DNA of 64,000 nucleotides from Polyangiaceae bacterium (GCA_016715885.1 JADJXL010000001.1:749501-813500); one strand, 5' to 3'. Positions 8,760 to 18,958 are shown, numbered from the stretch's first letter. A program made the numbers and translations. The notes: generated by a model not told the origin, from the letters alone.

Positions 8760-11700
8760 ATGCAAACCATCCGTTTGCGCGGCGCGCGAACCCACAACCT
8801 CCAAGGCATCGATCTCGATTTCACCCCGGGACAGCTCGTCTGCATCGCTGGCGTATCAGGCTCGGGAAAGTCGTCCCTTGCGCTCGATACCCTCTATTCC
8901 GAGGGCCAGCGGCGATTCGTCGAAAGCTTCAGCCCGTACGCACGGCAATTTCTCGAACGGCTCGAAAGACCGCCCATCGATGAGCTCGACCCCGTTGCGG
9001 CTGGTGTCGCCGTCGATCGCCGCGCCCCCATCAAAAGCTCCCGTTCGACCGTCGCCACAATGGCGGACCTCGAACCCTATCTCGCAGCGCTGTTCGCTCG
9101 TGAAGCCGTTCCAATTTGTCCCGATTGCCAGGTTCCCGCAGCGCGTGTCGACCCAGCTCGTGCAGCAGCACAAGCGGTAGCCAATCATGAGGGCAAAGCC
9201 GCGCTCGTGACATATCGCGTGCCCGTCAGCGGCACCGAACAACTTCTCGAAGTACGCGAAACCCTTCTCAGTTCAGGTTATCGCCGCCTTTTCGTAAGCG
9301 GCGAAATCCGCGACATCGACGAGGTCGCGCCGAGTGACGCCGTCGCCGCCGGCGGCAATATCGAAGTCGTCGTCGATCGTTTGAAGCTGGATGGTCGAGA
9401 CAAACGCCGTCTCGGATCCGCCATCGAAGAAGCATGGAAACGATCCGACGGCAGTGCTGCGCTTCACGTTGGAAGCTCGAAAGAAGACTCCGAAAAACGG
9501 CGGGTCCTCATTCCTCGCTGGCTTGCTTGTCCATCCTGCGCACGTGCATTCGATCCTCCGCGCATCGGCATGTTTTCTTATGAATCCCCGACGGGCGCTT
9601 GTCCGTCGTGCCGAGGCTTTGGGCGCACCATCGGAATCGCTTGGGACAAGGTTGTTCCCGACGATTCCAAAACCATCGAAGGTGGTGCAATCCGACCTTG
9701 GACCGGATCGAGCACGCAGTGGGAACGCCGAGTTCTCCGCAAATTCTGCGATCGCAAAGAAATCCCCGTGAACGTGCCATGGGCACAACTTTCCGAGACG
9801 CAGCGCGCGATGGTGCTCGATGGCGAAGGCAGTTTTCACGGCGGCAAGTATCCAGGGCTCCGAGCTTGGTTCCGCTGGCTCGAAACGCGCACGTACAAGA
9901 TGCACGTCCGCGTGCTTCTCGCGCGTTATCGGTCGTATGACCTCTGTAAAGCTTGTGATGGAAAACGTTTGTCGCCCGAATCGCTTCGTTATCGCGTAGG
10001 GGACCTCGATTTGGCTTCCTGGCACGGACTCGAATTGCGCGACGCCCGCTCCCGCCTCGCAACGCTCTCGACGACGACGGGACAAGGCGAAATCGTTCGC
10101 AAAGAGCTCGAACAACGGCTCGCGTACCTCGAACGCGTCGGTCTCGGCTACATCACGCTCGATCGTCAAGCGCGCACTTTGTCGGGCGGTGAAGCACAGC
10201 GTGTGACGCTCACCGGCGCGCTTGGCTCGTCTCTAACCGGTGCACTGTTTGTCCTGGATGAACCCACCGTGGGCCTTCATCCAGCCGACATTCCGCCGCT
10301 CGTCGATGCCATGCGCGAGCTTGCTGCTCGCGGCAACGTCGTGATCGTCATCGAGCACGAGCCGCAAATCGTTCGTGCCGCCGATCGCGTCATCGAGCTT
10401 GGTCCTGGCGCCGGTAAACAGGGCGGACGCGTCGTGTTCGACGGTTCGCCGGAGGCCCTGGCCGCGGACACGTCGTCTCCCACGGGGCGAGCGATCTCGC
10501 GCGCGCACGTGCCTACATCGTCGACGCCTCGTGAGAGCACGGCACCACGTGGGGCGATCAGCATCGTTGGCGCACGCGCGAACAACTTGAAAGACCTCAC
10601 CGTACGTCTTCCGCTCGGGCAGGTCGTTTGCGTGACAGGTGCCAGCGGTTCGGGGAAAAGCACGCTCGTCGACGACATCCTGTACCGCGCTCTTGCACGA
10701 GCACGCGGATACAAGGACATCGACACGCCTGGAACGCATCGACGCATCGAAGGTACGAGCAGCCTCAAGGCCGTCACCATCGTCGACCAATCGCCGCTCG
10801 GTCGCACGTCACGAGGCAACCCCGCGACGTACACCAGCGCGTGGAATCGCATTCGGCAACTCTTCGCCGCGTTGCCCGAAGCCAAAGAGCGCGAGCTCAC
10901 CGCAGGGCACTTCTCCTTCAACGTCGCGCTCGGTCGATGCGAGGCATGCGCGGGTGAAGGTGCCGAAACGATCGAGATGCAGTTTTTGGCAGACGTGTCG
11001 CTCACATGTCCGGTTTGTCAGGGCCGACGCTTCCGCGACGAAGTGCTGGAGGTCAAGCTCGACGGCCGCTCCGTCGCCGATGTGCTCGCGTTGTCCATCA
11101 ACGAAGCGCTCGAGGCTTTCGCGCGTGAAGCAGCCGTCGTACGAGCGCTCGGGCCGCTCGCTCGGTTGGGTCTTGGCTACCTCGCACTTGGTCAACCGCT
11201 GTCGACGTTGTCCGGTGGTGAAGCGCAGCGTCTGAAGCTAGCTCGGGCGCTCGCCGAATCGTCCGTCGGTACGCTGTTCTTGCTCGACGAACCCAGCGCC
11301 GGTTTGCACGCGGAAGAAGTGCTGTTGGTCAACGATGCCATGCGCGATCTCGTGCGTGGCGGTGGCAGCGTCATCGTCGTCGATCACGACCTCGACGTCA
11401 TGGCTGCTGCCGATTGGATCGTCGACCTCGGCCCTGGCGGAGGTGCGGACGGGGGGCGCGTGGTTGCTGAGGGAACGCCTGACCAAATCGCGCAGAGCGA
11501 CACTCGCACGGGCAAAGCGCTTGCCGCGCATCTCGAGGGGTCCACGCCATCCTCGCGACGAAGGCGTTCCAAGACAAACGGGAAAACGCATCGAGCAAAT
11601 GGCGCCTCCTCGCCTCCTACGCCATCTGCCATCGAAATCGTCAACGCACGCGAGCACAACCTCGTCGAGGTTTCGACGACCATTCCTCACGGCAAGATCG

Positions 11701-14129
11701 TCGTCGTCACGGGGCCGAGCGGTTCGGGCAAGAGCACGCTCGCATTCGATGTCGTGTTTGCGGAAGGCCAAAGGCGATTCCTCGAAACGCTCACGCCGTA
11801 TGCGCGACAGTTTCTCCCGACCATGCCCAAGCCCGACGTCGATCGAGTCACGGGCGTGCCACCTGCAATTGCGCTCGAACAACGCACGACGAGATCCGGA
11901 TCGAACTCCACCGTCGCAACGGTCACCGAAATTGCGCACTACCTGCGGCTGCTCTACGCCAAAGTTGGAACGCCGCACTGTCCATCGTGCGATGTACCCA
12001 TCGCATCGCGTCTGCCCGAGGACGCGTACCGCAGTCTGCTCGCCACGCGCGGCAATCGTACGCTTCTCGCGCCCGCGGTCGTCGCGCGCAAAGGTACGTA
12101 CCTCGACGTATTCACCGCTGCCGCACGAGCTGGCGTCACGATGGCGATCGTCGATGGCAACGTGGCAAGTACGGACAAACCACCCAAGCTCGACAAACGG
12201 CGCGAGCACTCGATCGACTTGGTCATCTTCGAGGGCAAGCTCGCTACGCTCGATCGCGCGACATTCGATCGCGCTCTCGCGTTTGGAAAAGGCTCGCTGA
12301 AAGTTCGCCAAGCGAACGGCAACGAAGAGCTCATTTCCACGACGCGCACGTGCCCCACGTGTGGGATAGGCGTTCCTGAAGTCGATCCGCGCTGGTTTTC
12401 TTTCAACACCAAACAAGGTCGTTGCGAAGGTTGTGAAGGAACCGGCGTCGAAGGAGGCACCGCAGACTCGGACGAGCTTGCTACGCAACCTTGTTCGTCC
12501 TGCGGAGGCACTCGTCTCGCGCCCGTTCCGCGCGCCGTTCGTCTCGCAGGCGAGCGGTATCCCGAAGCCACGGCGCGATCGGTAGCTGCGGCTGCTCGCT
12601 GGGCAAAGACGCTCCGTTTCAGCGGAGATCAGGCCCTCATCGCGGATGCTCCTCACCGCGAGCTCGTGCGGCGCCTCGAATTCGTCGAGGAAGTCGGACT
12701 CGGTTATCTGACGCTCGATAGGCGCGCTGCGACGCTTTCTGGTGGCGAAATGCAGCGATTACGTCTCGCCGCGCAGCTTGGGAGTGGCCTCACGGGTGCA
12801 CTGTACGTTCTCGACGAACCCACGATCGGCTTGCACCCACGCGATACGCATCGCTTGCTCGGCAACCTCCGCAAGCTCGTTGGCATGGGCAGCACCGTGC
12901 TCATGGTCGAACACGACACGGACACCATTCGCGAAGCCGATCACCTCATCGATCTCGGTCCATTCGGCGGAAGGTTTGGCGGGAGAATCGTTGCAGAAGG
13001 GCCACCTTCCGTGGTGCTTCGTGATCCCGTTTCACCCACGGCACGCGCGCTTGCGCATGAGCGCGACCTGGCATCCGCGCGTGCGCGTTTGCCAGGCGCA
13101 GACGAATACATCGAGATCGAGGGCGTACGTGCGCACAACCTTCGTATTGACAAACTCCGTATCCCGCTTGGTCGCATGACCGTCGTCGCCGGCGTTTCCG
13201 GATCCGGCAAGAGCACGCTCATCAGGCAGGTTCTTTACCCAGCCGTTCGTCGAGCTCTCGGCCTGGTCGCGCCCGATCCTGGACGTCACGATGCGCTACG
13301 CGTTCCGTCGTCGCTCGTGCGTGCCGTCGCCGTCGATCAATCGCCGATCGGCCGTACCCCGCGATCCATTCCGGCCACGTTCCTCGGCCTTTGGGACGCC
13401 ATTCGTAAGCTCTTCGCGGCCACTCCCGATGCGAAAACGCGCGGTTACGGTCCGGCGCGCTTCTCCTTCAACACGTCCGCTGGAGGCCGCTGTTCGACCT
13501 GCGAAGGTCAAGGCGTGATCTCTCACGAGATGTCTTTTTTGCCCGATGTCGTCACGACGTGCGAAGCATGTGGAGGTACTCGATTCGAGCCTGCAACGCT
13601 CGACGTGCGGTACCTCGGCGTCTCCATCGGTGACATCTTGAATCGCACGGCAGAAGCGGCTGCGGAGCTGTTCTCTGCACACCCCAAGATTCGCGAACCT
13701 CTCACGACGATGTGCGATCTCGGCATTGGTTACCTCAGGCTCGGTCAAGGCTCGCACACGCTGTCGGGTGGTGAGGCGCAGCGTCTCAAGCTTGCCGAGG
13801 AACTTTGTTCGTCCGCGCGGAGCAAGCCGACGTTGTACGTTCTCGACGAACCCACCACGGGCCTGCATCTGTCGGACGTGAAGCGCCTCGTCACGGTGCT
13901 CGATCGTCTCGTGCAGCGAGGTCACTCGCTCGTGGTCATCGAGCATCATCCTGCGGTCATTGCGGCAGCAGATCACGTCGTCGAGCTTGGTCCCGAAGGC
14001 GGCGAAGCTGGAGGCAAAGTGGTTGCCGAAGGAGCACCCGAGGCCATTGCGCGGCGCGCGACCGCAACTGGACGCGTGCTCCGTGCACTGTTCGATCGTC
14101 CAGTCGTGAACGAGCTCGTGGAGGCATGA
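8760..14129 (+). CDS. uvrA: Double-length UvrA-like excinuclease subunit
   Basis: 1789 residues, about twice the usual 940. It is two UvrA units in tandem and therefore has four ABC ATPase modules. Walker A motifs lie near residues 31, 626, 984 and 1478 (GVSGSGKS, GASGSGKS, GPSGSGKS, GVSGSGKS). LSGGE signatures lie near 473, 816, 1324 and 1667, each followed by an intact LDEP Walker B. Zinc-module Cys pairs are present in both halves (CPSCARAF with CPSCRGFG; CEACAGEG with CPVCQGRR; CPTCGIG with CEGCEGTG; CSTCEGQG with CEACGGTR). UvrA normally dimerises to find bulky DNA damage for UvrB; a tandem unit could act as a built-in dimer. Whether a standard uvrA exists elsewhere cannot be seen. Confidence 0.93.
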   Translation: MQTIRLRGARTHNLQGIDLDFTPGQLVCIAGVSGSGKSSLALDTLYSEGQRRFVESFSPYARQFLERLERPPIDELDPVAAGVAVDRRAPIKSSRSTVATMADLEPYLAALFAREAVPICPDCQVPAARVDPARAAAQAVANHEGKAALVTYRVPVSGTEQLLEVRETLLSSGYRRLFVSGEIRDIDEVAPSDAVAAGGNIEVVVDRLKLDGRDKRRLGSAIEEAWKRSDGSAALHVGSSKEDSEKRRVLIPRWLACPSCARAFDPPRIGMFSYESPTGACPSCRGFGRTIGIAWDKVVPDDSKTIEGGAIRPWTGSSTQWERRVLRKFCDRKEIPVNVPWAQLSETQRAMVLDGEGSFHGGKYPGLRAWFRWLETRTYKMHVRVLLARYRSYDLCKACDGKRLSPESLRYRVGDLDLASWHGLELRDARSRLATLSTTTGQGEIVRKELEQRLAYLERVGLGYITLDRQARTLSGGEAQRVTLTGALGSSLTGALFVLDEPTVGLHPADIPPLVDAMRELAARGNVVIVIEHEPQIVRAADRVIELGPGAGKQGGRVVFDGSPEALAADTSSPTGRAISRAHVPTSSTPRESTAPRGAISIVGARANNLKDLTVRLPLGQVVCVTGASGSGKSTLVDDILYRALARARGYKDIDTPGTHRRIEGTSSLKAVTIVDQSPLGRTSRGNPATYTSAWNRIRQLFAALPEAKERELTAGHFSFNVALGRCEACAGEGAETIEMQFLADVSLTCPVCQGRRFRDEVLEVKLDGRSVADVLALSINEALEAFAREAAVVRALGPLARLGLGYLALGQPLSTLSGGEAQRLKLARALAESSVGTLFLLDEPSAGLHAEEVLLVNDAMRDLVRGGGSVIVVDHDLDVMAAADWIVDLGPGGGADGGRVVAEGTPDQIAQSDTRTGKALAAHLEGSTPSSRRRRSKTNGKTHRANGASSPPTPSAIEIVNAREHNLVEVSTTIPHGKIVVVTGPSGSGKSTLAFDVVFAEGQRRFLETLTPYARQFLPTMPKPDVDRVTGVPPAIALEQRTTRSGSNSTVATVTEIAHYLRLLYAKVGTPHCPSCDVPIASRLPEDAYRSLLATRGNRTLLAPAVVARKGTYLDVFTAAARAGVTMAIVDGNVASTDKPPKLDKRREHSIDLVIFEGKLATLDRATFDRALAFGKGSLKVRQANGNEELISTTRTCPTCGIGVPEVDPRWFSFNTKQGRCEGCEGTGVEGGTADSDELATQPCSSCGGTRLAPVPRAVRLAGERYPEATARSVAAAARWAKTLRFSGDQALIADAPHRELVRRLEFVEEVGLGYLTLDRRAATLSGGEMQRLRLAAQLGSGLTGALYVLDEPTIGLHPRDTHRLLGNLRKLVGMGSTVLMVEHDTDTIREADHLIDLGPFGGRFGGRIVAEGPPSVVLRDPVSPTARALAHERDLASARARLPGADEYIEIEGVRAHNLRIDKLRIPLGRMTVVAGVSGSGKSTLIRQVLYPAVRRALGLVAPDPGRHDALRVPSSLVRAVAVDQSPIGRTPRSIPATFLGLWDAIRKLFAATPDAKTRGYGPARFSFNTSAGGRCSTCEGQGVISHEMSFLPDVVTTCEACGGTRFEPATLDVRYLGVSIGDILNRTAEAAAELFSAHPKIREPLTTMCDLGIGYLRLGQGSHTLSGGEAQRLKLAEELCSSARSKPTLYVLDEPTTGLHLSDVKRLVTVLDRLVQRGHSLVVIEHHPAVIAAADHVVELGPEGGEAGGKVVAEGAPEAIARRATATGRVLRALFDRPVVNELVEA

Positions 14130-15763
14130 CGCCCGTGGCAGACGTCTTCACCGTCGGGGCGCTTGCCCTTGCGGCCGAAGGCGCCAATGCCGTCGGAGCC
14201 GTACGGATCACGCTCTTCGAACGCGACATGGAAATCGAGCTCGTTCGCGCCGCTCGATTCGAACGCGGGTTCGTCATGGCCAGCGTTGTCGAAGCGGCGC
14301 CCATGCGAGTGCCGTACGCCGCCGTTCGCGGACTCGTGCGCCGCGGCCGTGCTCTGTGTCTCGCGCTCGACCCGCAACTCGCAACGCCGCACACGCGGTT
14401 CACGCTGGCGCACTTCACGCTCGACCCGCGCGATGCGCTCGCTCGTGCCTACGTTGCACGCCAGCGCGCGGCCCTGTTTGTCGCCGCCATGCCACTGCTA
14501 CTCGGATCGCTCGTGGCTGTCGCTGCGCCGCCGTCGCTCGTGAGTGGCGCCGTGGGGCGTTTGTCCGCGGCAGCCGTTGTCGCAATCGTGTCGTGGTTTG
14601 TCATGCGAGAACTCTTTCAAGCGGCAACCTGGGGCGGAGCGGCTTCCGATCGTTTGTCCGATGCCTTCGAGCGTGCGTTGTGCCTCCGCCTCGGACTCGA
14701 ACCGACTGCGCCCGCGCCGGCAGCCAACCTCCCGCTGCTCGCTGAAGACCCGGATCCAGCGAGCCCGTCGCGCCACACTCCTCCGTGGATGCGACCGGTG
14801 TTTGCAGTTCTTGCCGTGGCAGCTTTCGTTGTCGCGAGCGTGGCGTTTTTCCGGAAGTACTCTGCGCCGCCGGATCCCTCTGAACGGATCACCATCAAGG
14901 AACCTGCAGCTCGCATCTCGTCCGTGTGGAGCGCCGCGCCGGTCGAGGCGATTGTCCCTCCGAAACCACGTTTGCCCCGGTGCGTTTGTCCTCGTCCGAG
15001 CTCGCCTCTGTGGAACGACGGCATCTTGGCGCTCGAAGTGCTGTTCGCAGCGCGGCCAGATGACGGATCGGGCGTGGTCGTACCGATGCCGGACAAGAGA
15101 AACCGCCCCCGTTACGACTTCGATGTATCCGTGGTGAACAACGCCAGCACGCCGCTGCCCGAAGTCACCGTGCTGCTGACGTTTGCGCGGCGTGACGAAG
15201 CCGGCACGCGGGTCGGCGCAACCGATCGCGGTCTCTACTTCGCCGGCCCGCTTTTGCCCGGTCGAGCCGTGAAGTGGCACGTGGTCGCTCCCGGGACGGA
15301 GATGCGTGTCGAGCCATCCGTCGTCGGCATGCTCGACGCCGATCGAGCGCCGGCATCGGCGGATGCTTTCTTCGAGCTGTCACGGGCAAGGCTGCGCACC
15401 GTACGCATGCATGCCGCCAAGATGCTCGCGTATCACCGTGACAAACGGGTGCACGATGTGCTCGCGGCGCTCGGACCTCCGAAACCTGGTGAAGAACGCC
15501 TACTTGCGCGCATCGCTCGCGTTTCGCGTGACGTGTTCGCCTGCGACATCAAGAGCGTCGAAGCATCGTTCGAGGTTTGTCTCGTCAATACGACGTTGAA
15601 ACCGGCACGCGTCGCTGCTGTGTCACCACTCGGAGCGGACGACGCGGTAGCCGGACGGCATGCCTTGGATGTCGAAGTTCCCGTGCACGATGGAGTGCGC
15701 GTTCGTTTGTCCGCAACGATGCAGCCGCTGCCGCAAGAGATGGACCTCGAACTCGTGAAGTAG
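14126..15763 (+). CDS. Membrane protein of unknown function coupled to uvrA
   Basis: 545 residues; the ATG at 14126 overlaps the uvrA stop (ATGA). The N-terminal 110 residues are soluble. Two hydrophobic segments follow at about 112-160 (RAALFVAAMPLLLGSLVA and VVAIVSWFVMREL), and another at about 222-244 (VFAVLAVAAFVVASVAFF). A Pro-rich linker with CVC leads to a C-terminal beta-rich domain, probably periplasmic, resembling an immunoglobulin-type fold (FDVSVVNNASTPLPEVTVLLTF). I do not recognise the family. Coupling to a DNA-repair gene may only reflect genome layout. Confidence 0.75.
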   Translation: MTPVADVFTVGALALAAEGANAVGAVRITLFERDMEIELVRAARFERGFVMASVVEAAPMRVPYAAVRGLVRRGRALCLALDPQLATPHTRFTLAHFTLDPRDALARAYVARQRAALFVAAMPLLLGSLVAVAAPPSLVSGAVGRLSAAAVVAIVSWFVMRELFQAATWGGAASDRLSDAFERALCLRLGLEPTAPAPAANLPLLAEDPDPASPSRHTPPWMRPVFAVLAVAAFVVASVAFFRKYSAPPDPSERITIKEPAARISSVWSAAPVEAIVPPKPRLPRCVCPRPSSPLWNDGILALEVLFAARPDDGSGVVVPMPDKRNRPRYDFDVSVVNNASTPLPEVTVLLTFARRDEAGTRVGATDRGLYFAGPLLPGRAVKWHVVAPGTEMRVEPSVVGMLDADRAPASADAFFELSRARLRTVRMHAAKMLAYHRDKRVHDVLAALGPPKPGEERLLARIARVSRDVFACDIKSVEASFEVCLVNTTLKPARVAAVSPLGADDAVAGRHALDVEVPVHDGVRVRLSATMQPLPQEMDLELVK

Positions 15764-15778
15764 CCGCGAGGGATTGCG

Positions 15779-16639
15779 TCACGATGTGGCGCGAGCGCGT
15801 TTACCCACGATGAACGCGAAGCTCATCGAGTCTTCGCACTGCGCAACGCTTACGAGCCCTCGGGAATGCCACGCCACCAGGTACTCGCCCGGATCGACGA
15901 GCGTCGCCGCGATTTTCGCCCGCGCGCTGTACTTGTTGCAGACGTCGAGCGCCGAAAATGCCCATCGACCAAGCGCCATCGTGTCGCGCAGCTTGAAGTA
16001 CGAGCCGGGTGACCGATAAAGCGGCACGGGTGCCCCATCTCCCGGCGGACGAGCATAAGCGAGCGCGTAGACGCCCGATCGCAAGAGGCCCTCGAAGTCC
16101 ACGCGAGCGCGGCTCGCAAGATCCGGATGGCAGACGCTTCCAGCGCCAATCAGCAACTCCGCCGCTTCGAACGTGAACTTCGCGTCGTACCCCTGATGCT
16201 TGTGAGGCACCCACAGCGGCGGCTCGGCCGGCGGCGCTTGCGCAAGCAGAACGAGCGCCTCAGCGGTGTGTTGGTAGACGACCTCGCGCAGGCCATCGAA
16301 CGACACGATGCCGCTGTCGATGAGGGCCTTGACGACCGGAACCGAGTCTTTCTTGCAGCGCTTGTATACGTCCTCGACGCGCCGTGATTCCGGCGGCTCG
16401 TCGGCATATGCGCGAATGAGCTCTCCGAGCCGACGCTCCATGCCCGCAGCGGCGGCCCAGCAAACCCGCCCGTTTTCGAGCAGAAGCGTACCTTGCACGG
16501 GGTTTTTGAACACGAGCCCACCCGTTGCGTTGTCCGGCAGCGCCTCGATCTCTTCCAAAAGAGACATGAGCGCCGCCGGATAGCCGCTCGAAGCAGCCGG
16601 GTCGGGCGCGAAGCGCATGCTTGCAGCAGAGCTCTGCAT
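15779..16639 (-). CDS. DUF4388-like protein of unknown function
   Basis: 286 residues, ATG at 16639; an in-frame ATG at residue 25 is an alternative. The N-terminal part (about 25-75) looks like a DUF4388-type domain, found in delta-proteobacterial signalling proteins (GGLVFKNPVQGTLLLENGRVCWAA). Residues 90-130 are helical, and the C-terminal part is a mixed domain without motifs I can name. There is no signal peptide and no membrane segment, so it is probably cytoplasmic. It stands alone, 15 nt from the convergent upstream gene. Confidence 0.65.
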   Translation of the reverse strand: MQSSAASMRFAPDPAASSGYPAALMSLLEEIEALPDNATGGLVFKNPVQGTLLLENGRVCWAAAAGMERRLGELIRAYADEPPESRRVEDVYKRCKKDSVPVVKALIDSGIVSFDGLREVVYQHTAEALVLLAQAPPAEPPLWVPHKHQGYDAKFTFEAAELLIGAGSVCHPDLASRARVDFEGLLRSGVYALAYARPPGDGAPVPLYRSPGSYFKLRDTMALGRWAFSALDVCNKYSARAKIAATLVDPGEYLVAWHSRGLVSVAQCEDSMSFAFIVGKRARATS

Positions 16640-16860
16640 CGGTCGATCTTTCGCTCGTGTCCGCGGAGTTTACCGCAGACCGGCCCGTTTATATCTCCAA
16701 CTGCATCGGAACGCGAGCATTCGCGGGTTTGTCGTAAGGCCGTGCACCAGAGCACACGTTACGAAACTTCCGCCGACATCACGCGAAGTTCGGAAGTAAA
16801 CATTCGCATGAGATTGAATCGAGCTATTTTGGCTGATCGAGAATTCGCGGAGGTATTCGT

Positions 16861-17409
16861 ATGAGCTTCAAAAAGTTTTTGGCACTCCTTGCGGCCATCG
16901 TTTTCCTGGGCGTCAGCGCTTTCGCGCAGGCGACGACGATGCTTTTCCTCACGCGCGAGGAGCTCACGCTTCGTTCGGACATCGTCGCGCGCGTTCGCGT
17001 AGGGAAAGCGGCCGTGTCCGAATCGGACGATGGGCGCATGATCGTCACGCGCACCGAGCTCGTCGTCACCAAGCTGCTGAAGGGCAAAGTGCAAGGTCCG
17101 ATCGTGGTGCAGCAATTCGGGGGAACGTTCAGGGGTAAAACCCAAAAGGTCGTGGGTGATGGTCAATTGCGCCCGGGCGAAGACGCGGTGGTATTTTTGC
17201 GACGTGACGATAAAGGAAAAACCTATCTCACGGGGTTGGCACTGTCCGTTTACCACATCGACGACAAAGGAATGGCTCGGCGTTACGTCGACGATATGGT
17301 TTTCATGAAATACGAGGACGGCAAGGTCAAGCGAATGGCGCATGTCGAATTGCCCGAGCCGGTCGAATCGCTCATGACGGACATCGTGCGGTTTGCAGGA
17401 GGCAAGTAA
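16861..17409 (+). CDS. Small exported protein of unknown function
   Basis: 182 residues. A good Shine-Dalgarno GGAGGT stands just before the ATG at 16861. A clear Sec signal peptide (KKFLALLAAIVFLGVSAFAQA) is followed by a single beta-rich domain, SDIVARVRVGKA through RPGEDAVVFLRR. This layout is common in small proteins encoded beside metalloproteases in myxobacteria. The stop lies one base before the matrixin start, so the two form an operon and the product could be a chaperone, inhibitor or partner of that protease. The function is inferred from position only. Confidence 0.75.
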   Translation: MSFKKFLALLAAIVFLGVSAFAQATTMLFLTREELTLRSDIVARVRVGKAAVSESDDGRMIVTRTELVVTKLLKGKVQGPIVVQQFGGTFRGKTQKVVGDGQLRPGEDAVVFLRRDDKGKTYLTGLALSVYHIDDKGMARRYVDDMVFMKYEDGKVKRMAHVELPEPVESLMTDIVRFAGGK

Positions 17410-17410
17410 A

Positions 17411-18559
17411 ATGAAAAAGCCTCGAATCGCAGCCGCACTTGCTGCCGTCGTTTCGATTCTCGGGACGAGCGCAGAATCGAATGCGTGGACGGGTTTGGAA
17501 GGGCCGCCGTATCCTTTCTGGGGGGCCATTCCCGTGAAGTATTACGTGAACAAGGCCAGCTTTCCGCCGAATATCGCGGCGACCGCGGAAAAACGACTCG
17601 TGGACGGGTTCGCCTCATGGGCCGCACCCGATTGCACGTATTTCGACACGGAGCTCTTGGGAGACTTGCCCGGCAGTACGTACGACATCAATGATGGCAA
17701 AAATGTGCTGCTATGGATAAACAAGCCCGACACTTGGCCAGGTGAGCTCGGCCCCGTCGATAACGTCATTGGCGTCACGTTGCCCGTCTGGTCCAACGAC
17801 GGCATGGGCAATTCATTGATTTTCGATGCCGACATCGTCTTCAACAACGTGGGATTCTGCTGGTTCGATTTCAATCCTGCAATGCCTGGGTCTACGTGCT
17901 CTGGAGGCAGTCCGGTCGACACGCAATCCATTGCTACGCACGAGCAAGGCCATTTCTTGGGCCTCGGGCATACCAGTTCTCCTGGCGCGACGATGGAGCC
18001 CGCCTACGTGGGCGGCAATGATATTGCCAGCATCGAGCAAGACGACATCAATGGCGTGTGCGCGCTTTACCCCATTGGAGGCACCACGGTTTCTGCTGCT
18101 GCGGGGGGCGTGAGTTGCGATCCTTGTCGAATCAGCGCAGCCAACAATGAATGCTCGATGCAAACGAAAGCCTGCACCGGACAGTGCCTCGGGCTCTACA
18201 ACTGCATCATCGCTTGTCCAACGTCCGACGCCAATGCGTACGACGCGTGCGCCACGCAATGCTCCGAGCAATTCAAAGACGGAATCATGCCGTACACGGC
18301 CTACGCGAATTGCATCTGCAACATCTGCGCTGAGCCTTGCGTCACGCAATGCGGAGGAGGTGGCCCCGCCGGCGCCGGCGGCAACAACCCCAGCGGCGGA
18401 TGGGGCGACGGAGGCGAGGGCGGTGCCGGCGGAGGACCGAATCTCACCGATGGCGGCGGGTGCGGATGCACCGTCATCGGCAGCGACGAACATCTCGGCA
18501 CCGTCGCCGCCCTTGGTCTCGTCATCGCGGCGCTCAGCAGACGGCGCCGCAGTTCCTGA
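17411..18559 (+). CDS. Matrixin-type zinc metalloprotease with MYXO-CTERM-like tail
   Basis: 382 residues from the ATG at 17411, preceded by GGAGG; a TTG at 17393 adds six residues. A signal peptide ends near NAW. The mature part has the matrixin zinc site HEQGHFLGLGH at 177-187 with catalytic Glu178, and a downstream Met in the ATMEPAY turn. The C-terminal third is Cys-rich (about residues 240-320), then Gly-rich. It ends with GCGC, a hydrophobic segment (VAALGLVIAAL) and RRRR. This is the layout of the MYXO-CTERM sorting tail, implying surface display after processing. Substrates are unknown; predatory or nutritional proteolysis is plausible. Confidence 0.9.
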   Translation: MKKPRIAAALAAVVSILGTSAESNAWTGLEGPPYPFWGAIPVKYYVNKASFPPNIAATAEKRLVDGFASWAAPDCTYFDTELLGDLPGSTYDINDGKNVLLWINKPDTWPGELGPVDNVIGVTLPVWSNDGMGNSLIFDADIVFNNVGFCWFDFNPAMPGSTCSGGSPVDTQSIATHEQGHFLGLGHTSSPGATMEPAYVGGNDIASIEQDDINGVCALYPIGGTTVSAAAGGVSCDPCRISAANNECSMQTKACTGQCLGLYNCIIACPTSDANAYDACATQCSEQFKDGIMPYTAYANCICNICAEPCVTQCGGGGPAGAGGNNPSGGWGDGGEGGAGGGPNLTDGGGCGCTVIGSDEHLGTVAALGLVIAALSRRRRSS

Positions 18560-18958
18560 TCACTCGAGCTGCGGGTTGCCACCCAGCATGTTCGAATACT
18601 CCGATGCCGCGTCTCCTCGAATGCAGCGCACTCGGTACGTGTACGTCTGATCCTCGTTCGCGTCTTCATCGACGTAATCCGTATCGGTACCCAGCGCCGT
18701 GAATGCGGGAATGAACGTCATTGCATCGGTTCGACGTTCACCGTCGATCGAGTCACACGTCGAAGGAAGGCTCCACCGTACGCGCAACACTTTCGCCATC
18801 GGGATGACGGCTTCCAGGATCGGAGCTTCGAGAGCACCAGTGTGAACCTGATTCGATCCGCCGCCGCCTGCGTACGTGGCCGGTTCCGTTTCTACTTCGC
18901 TCCCACACCCTGCGATTGCCAAGACAAACCCTATCGTCACGACCATGCTCGTTCGCAT
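18560..18958 (-). CDS. Small lipoprotein, fibronectin-III-like
   Basis: 132 residues from the ATG at 18958; an upstream in-frame start at 19012 adds 18 residues but breaks the signal peptide. The lipobox is LAIAGC. The short mature domain contains RWSLPSTCDSI and QTYTYRVRCIRGD, a pattern like the last strands of a fibronectin-III or Ig-type fold, with two Cys that could pair. Its stop directly abuts that of the matrixin gene: the palindrome TGATCA holds both stop codons. Confidence 0.7.
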   Translation of the reverse strand: MRTSMVVTIGFVLAIAGCGSEVETEPATYAGGGGSNQVHTGALEAPILEAVIPMAKVLRVRWSLPSTCDSIDGERRTDAMTFIPAFTALGTDTDYVDEDANEDQTYTYRVRCIRGDAASEYSNMLGGNPQLE

